From the NCBI GenBank assembly GCA_002449575.1, contig DJXC01000099.1:1-8735 (forward strand): 8,735 nucleotides of DNA, read 5' to 3'. A model generated the notes under the pieces. It made no database searches, was not told where the DNA came from, and saw only the letters and a list, made by a program, of their open reading frames with translations. This stretch comes from Ruminococcus sp. UBA7014. GTDB lineage: Bacteria > Bacillota > Clostridia > Oscillospirales > Ruminococcaceae. Position 1 is the stretch's first letter; each line of letters opens with the position of its first letter. Shown piece after piece: positions 5,669-8,735 of the stretch. Made by a program: the position numbers and the translations under genes.

Positions 5669-7507
5669 ATGTGCGGTATTGCAGGATTTGTTGACTGGAG
5701 TCAAGACTTGCGCCATCAGTATGCAGCAGCGGAACTGATGCAGAAAGCGATTCGCAGACGAGGACCTGACCAGAAAGGAATTTATCTCACAGAACGGGCA
5801 GCCCTGATACATACCCGGCTTGCTGTTATCGACCCGGAAAACGGCAGACAGCCTATGCAGTTCACAGACGGTCAGGAAATTTATACAATCGTATATAACG
5901 GGGAACTGTACAATACACCGGAAATCCGGAAACAGCTTGAAGAAAAAGGCTGTGAATTTCTCACTCATGCAGATACAGAAGTGCTTCTGAAAGCATATAT
6001 GATTTACGGTGCAGAATGTGTAAAGCTGTTTAATGGGATTTTTGCCTTTGCCGTCTGGGAAGAAAGAAAAGAACGGTTATTTCTGGCACGGGACAGAATC
6101 GGCGTAAAACCGTTGTTTTATTTCCAGACAGAAACAGGAATGCTGTTCGGCTCGGAATTAAAAGCGATTCTTGCACATCCGGCAGTACCGCACGAAATCG
6201 ATAGAGAGGGTATCAGTCAGATATTGCTGTTTGCACCCGGCAGAACCCCCGGATGTGGTGTATTCCGGAATATGAAAGAAATTCTTCCGGCACATTGTGC
6301 ATATTATACCAAAGAAAATGGTTTGCAAATTTCCTGTTACTGGAAACTGGAAGCCCATGAACATACCGAAAATTTTGCCCAAACTGCTGAACATGTCAGA
6401 TTTCTGCTGATTGATGCTATCAAAAGACAGCTTGTTTCCGATGTACCGCTTGGAACATTCCTGTCCGGTGGACTGGATTCCAGTCTGATTTCTTCCGTTG
6501 CTGCACGGGAATTCATTAAGGATGGCAGAAAATTGCAGACATTCTCTGTTGATTATCGGGACAATGACAAATATTTCAGAAAAAGTAAATTTCAACCGAA
6601 CAGTGACCCTGCATTTATTCGTCAGATGCAGAAATATCTGAAAGTCAAGCATTACTGGACTGTAATTGATACCCCTCAGCTTGCCGGAGCATTATACGAT
6701 GCTGTGCAGGCACGTGATTTACCCGGTATGGTCGATGTGGATGCTTCACTTTTACTATTTTGTAAAGAGATTAAAGAACATGTGACAGTTGCCTTGTCAG
6801 GAGAATGTGCCGATGAATTATTCGGCGGTTATCCGTGGTATCGTGACCCGGAAATCCGTGCCGCTTACGGATTCCCATGGGCGCAGAGTACCGCTTACAG
6901 GCTGAATTTCGCCAAACCAGAAATCCGGGAGTTTCTCGAACAGCAGAACGATATTGACAGAGAATATCAGGCGACACTTGATAGAACCTCTTTGCTTGAA
7001 AGCGAATCCAGTACAGAAAAACGCATGAAGCAGATGATGCGCCTGAATCTTGACTGGTTTATGCAGACACTTCTTGACCGCAAAGACAGAATGTCCATGT
7101 GGAATGCACTCGAAGTCCGTGTTCCGTTCTGTGATTATCGCATTGCACAATATTTATATAATGTTCCGTGGGAGTTCAAAGAATATCAGGGCTATGAAAA
7201 AGGCTTGCTCCGGGAAGCAATGAAAGATTATCTTCCGGAAGAAATTCTCTGGAGAAAGAAAAGCCCTTATCCGAAAACACATAATCCAAATTATCTTGCT
7301 GCTGTCACCAAACTGCTGGAAGACAGAATTTCCATTCCTGATGCGCCGATTCTGCAAATTGTTCGGAAAGAATCTCTTGAACAGCTCATGTATGGTGAGG
7401 ATAATGTACAGTTTTATGGTCAGTTAATGACAAAGCCGCAGACAATTGCATATTATCTGCAATTGGATTACTGGCTGGAAACGTATCAGGTGAAAATCTG
7501 TTTATAA
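5669..7507 (+). CDS. asnB: Asparagine synthetase, glutamine-hydrolysing
   Basis: This two-domain cytosolic enzyme of 612 residues makes asparagine from aspartate, glutamine and ATP. The class II glutaminase domain starts MCGIAGF, giving the N-terminal nucleophile Cys2 after Met removal. RRGPD at 30-34, HTRLAVID at 48-55 (Arg50), YNGELYN at 76-82 and Asp102 complete the glutamine site. The synthetase domain has the pyrophosphate loop SGGLDSS at 266-272 and SGECADELFGGYPWY at 377-391. Cys2 fixes the start at 5669; upstream in-frame ATGs (for example 5648) would bury the nucleophile. AAAGGA at 5651-5656 is a ribosome binding site with a rather long 12-base spacing. Some Firmicute relatives amidate meso-diaminopimelate in peptidoglycan instead of making free asparagine, and sequence alone does not exclude that. 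The gene is divergent from a LysR gene, its probable regulator, and convergent with the 145-aa gene. Confidence 0.95.
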   Translation: MCGIAGFVDWSQDLRHQYAAAELMQKAIRRRGPDQKGIYLTERAALIHTRLAVIDPENGRQPMQFTDGQEIYTIVYNGELYNTPEIRKQLEEKGCEFLTHADTEVLLKAYMIYGAECVKLFNGIFAFAVWEERKERLFLARDRIGVKPLFYFQTETGMLFGSELKAILAHPAVPHEIDREGISQILLFAPGRTPGCGVFRNMKEILPAHCAYYTKENGLQISCYWKLEAHEHTENFAQTAEHVRFLLIDAIKRQLVSDVPLGTFLSGGLDSSLISSVAAREFIKDGRKLQTFSVDYRDNDKYFRKSKFQPNSDPAFIRQMQKYLKVKHYWTVIDTPQLAGALYDAVQARDLPGMVDVDASLLLFCKEIKEHVTVALSGECADELFGGYPWYRDPEIRAAYGFPWAQSTAYRLNFAKPEIREFLEQQNDIDREYQATLDRTSLLESESSTEKRMKQMMRLNLDWFMQTLLDRKDRMSMWNALEVRVPFCDYRIAQYLYNVPWEFKEYQGYEKGLLREAMKDYLPEEILWRKKSPYPKTHNPNYLAAVTKLLEDRISIPDAPILQIVRKESLEQLMYGEDNVQFYGQLMTKPQTIAYYLQLDYWLETYQVKICL

Positions 7508-7542
7508 AAAATGCCCCTGAAAGAGATGTTCTTTCAGGGGTG
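7506..7542. terminator. Shared convergent terminator of asnB and the DUF4291 cluster
   Basis: A perfect 11-bp stem (7514-7524 with 7530-7540) has a 5-base loop. On the minus strand it runs into six T residues (complement of 7506-7511), a strong terminator for the leftward cluster. On the plus strand the following TGATTTGATT is weaker. The stop codon of the leftward gene (7534-7536) lies inside the stem, and the asnB stop overlaps the minus-strand T tract. Confidence 0.85.
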
Positions 7543-7971
7543 ATTTGATTCGTCATAGAAAGTCAGCAAATCTTCGATACATGTCCGGAGCAGGTCGGTT
7601 TTTCCTGCGGCAAGCATGTCTTCAAAGTAGTAAATCATATAGAACGGCGAATCTTTTCGGGTGGTATGAAACGGCAGAACCTCCCAAAGTTCACCCAGAC
7701 GAAGCACAAAAGTTTCAGTGTCCTGTTCCGGGCGGAGCAGATTCAAAAACCGGATGAGAGTGCGGCTGAGTGTCTCTTCATTCAGGGACGAATACTCAAA
7801 ATGTTCAGAAACATAAATGACAGCATCACGGAAACTCATGCATTCCAGTTCGAGTAAGTCTTTATTTTGGGGATTTTCCAGAAAGATACGGTTGAGATTT
7901 TCTTCAAACAGTTCTGCGGTATCGAATCCGGTGCGGTACAGCAGTGCCAGTGACAGTAATTCTTCATTCAT
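7534..7971 (-). CDS. Acidic helical hypothetical protein
   Basis: I do not recognise a characterised family. The protein has 145 residues, with no signal peptide and no membrane segment. It appears almost wholly alpha-helical and is strongly acidic: by hand count about 28 Asp/Glu against 12 Lys/Arg. A C-terminal block reading LGELWEVLP at 92-100, then SPFYMIYYFEDML (108-120) and IEDLLTFYDE (132-141), gives the impression of small soluble immunity-type or partner proteins of polymorphic systems, but that is only resemblance by eye. The start at 7971 overlaps the end of the DUF4291 gene by 8 bases (ATGAATGA), a classic sign of coupled translation. AAAGG at 7982-7986 provides a modest ribosome binding site. 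Its stop codon is inside the terminator stem. The coupling suggests the two products work together or are needed in fixed ratio. Confidence 0.8.
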   Translation of the reverse strand: MNEELLSLALLYRTGFDTAELFEENLNRIFLENPQNKDLLELECMSFRDAVIYVSEHFEYSSLNEETLSRTLIRFLNLLRPEQDTETFVLRLGELWEVLPFHTTRKDSPFYMIYYFEDMLAAGKTDLLRTCIEDLLTFYDESNHP

Positions 7972-8518
7972 GGGGATAGAGCCTTTCCGGAGGAAGCAGA
8001 GGAGTAATGTCTTCGCCTTTCTCTTTGCGGATTCTTAAATCTGTGACATAGTCTGTAATATCCTGAATGTTCACAATCCAGTCAGAGACAAATTTCTTGA
8101 CAGACTCGCCACGGATTCCCAGCTGAATTGAACGATATTCCAAAGGATTTCCGTGAATATCCCGTTCCGGGTCGAACTGTACACGAATATCAGAAGTCTG
8201 AATTTGCTGCTGCCATTCCGGACAGGAGATATTCAGATTTTCAGAATAACTTGAAACAACAGCGTTTCTGACAAGATTGTCAAAAGCTGTTCTTTTAATA
8301 TCAATTGCAAGAATTCTCTCCTGATTTTCCTTTGTCGCCCAGCCGGAACGATACATCATCCACAGAAAAGACGGCTTTATCCATGTCATACGGGTTAATT
8401 TGAATCTGCTGCCAAACGTGCCGAGCTGAACGGCTTCTTCGGCAATTGCCGGACAGTATGCCTGATAAACTCTGACTGTCTTTTCATCATAAATGGCTCT
8501 GATTGCTTTATATTCCAT
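7964..8518 (-). CDS. DUF4291 family protein
   Basis: This 184-residue soluble protein matches the DUF4291 pattern from end to end: IRAIYDEKTVRVYQAY at 6-21, RMTWIKPSFLWMMYRSGW at 43-60, ERILAIDI at 67-74, VQFDPERD at 113-120, YRSIQLGIRG at 128-137 and a tail ending LLPPERLYP. Length is normal and no motif is broken. The many invariant Arg, Tyr, Trp and Asp residues suggest an enzyme or nucleotide/nucleic-acid binder, but I know no established reaction. The start ATG at 8518 lies 3 bases beyond the stop codon of the dockerin gene, with no good Shine-Dalgarno site, so translation may depend on the upstream gene. It overlaps the downstream acidic protein gene by 8 bases. It has no signal peptide, unlike the secreted dockerin protein expected upstream, so shared transcription need not mean shared location. 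Confidence 0.9.
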   Translation of the reverse strand: MEYKAIRAIYDEKTVRVYQAYCPAIAEEAVQLGTFGSRFKLTRMTWIKPSFLWMMYRSGWATKENQERILAIDIKRTAFDNLVRNAVVSSYSENLNISCPEWQQQIQTSDIRVQFDPERDIHGNPLEYRSIQLGIRGESVKKFVSDWIVNIQDITDYVTDLRIRKEKGEDITPLLPPERLYPHE

Positions 8519-8521
8519 AAT

Positions 8522-8735
8522 TTACACCAATGGGTCATCAATGAAGATGACATCTTTCAAAAGCTGTTTTTTTAACAGAATCAAATCATAGATATTGACT
8601 TTTTCATCCTGATTCAAATCCGCCTGATGATAAAAAGCAGTACTGGTCAGGGAAGCTTTTCCAAGCAGATATTTTTGCAATAAAACAATATCCTGCAAAT
8701 TAACGGTATTATCCAGATTCACATCACCGGGAACA
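8522..8735 (-). CDS. Dockerin type I domain protein (C-terminal fragment)
   Basis: The gene enters from the right edge and ends at TAA 8524-8522; about 70 residues are visible. They form a complete type I dockerin with two calcium-binding F-hand repeats. The first is DVNLDNTVNLQD followed by IVLLQKYLLG, the second is DLNQDEKVNIYD followed by LILLKKQLL. Both keep the D-x-N-x-D-x-x-V-N-x-x-D calcium pattern. Residues 10-11 of the two repeats, often the cohesin-recognition pair, are LQ and IY. The protein ends about 12 residues later with DDPLV. Dockerins anchor secreted enzymes to cohesins of a cellulosome scaffold outside the cell, so the missing N-terminal part is probably a signal peptide and a carbohydrate-active or other catalytic module. 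That module cannot be known from this window. It is the upstream gene of a close-packed cluster with DUF4291. Confidence 0.92.
   Translation of the reverse strand, partial: VPGDVNLDNTVNLQDIVLLQKYLLGKASLTSTAFYHQADLNQDEKVNIYDLILLKKQLLKDVIFIDDPLV

Noticed and set aside
6158..6652. Minus-strand open frame of 164 codons inside asnB
   Set aside because: It is antisense to the conserved synthetase domain, with no ribosome binding site context or recognisable motif.

Overview
The window looks like a chromosomal piece of a low-to-mid GC, Gram-positive anaerobe of the Ruminococcus type (Oscillospiraceae). The right edge carries the C-terminus of a dockerin-bearing (cellulosome-type) protein and the left edge the C-terminus of a family PL11 rhamnogalacturonan lyase. 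Promoters are of the sigma-A type with 17-bp spacers, and the intergenic DNA is very AT-rich. Species cannot be fixed from the sequence alone.

Layout, left to right. (1) 1-249 (+) is the tail of the pectin lyase, closed by a long-stemmed terminator at 265-307. (2) 250-599 is a gene-poor, AT-rich leader region with a near-consensus promoter (428-456), a possible leaderless 26-codon ORF (464-544) and repeated AAATTATGAA words. It leads into a four-helix membrane protein of unknown function (600-1199) with its own terminator (1201-1232). (3) A second near-consensus promoter (1242-1270) drives an apparent three-gene operon: a YifB/ComM-type AAA+ ATPase (1313-2839), a SEDS-family (RodA/FtsW/SpoVE) peptidoglycan glycosyltransferase (2877-4031) and a VanZ-family membrane protein (4042-4536). 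A hairpin (4559-4591) closes it. (4) A LysR-type regulator (4602-5480, -) is divergent from a glutamine-hydrolysing asparagine synthetase (5669-7507, +). Their candidate promoters are back to back on the same -35 bases, so the regulator plausibly controls asnB and itself. (5) On the minus strand, running in from the right edge, is a tight three-gene cluster: the dockerin protein (8522-8735, partial), a DUF4291 protein (7964-8518) and an acidic all-helical 145-aa protein (7534-7971). The last two overlap by 8 bp, and the shared convergent terminator hairpin (7514-7540) contains the stop codon of the last gene.

Most of the window is recognisable housekeeping or envelope biology: cell-wall polymerisation, amide metabolism and polysaccharide degradation at the edges. 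The least explained parts are the DUF4291 plus acidic-partner pair behind a dockerin gene, and the leader with its repeats in front of the unknown membrane protein. No RNA genes, CRISPR arrays, insertion sequences or phage genes were seen.
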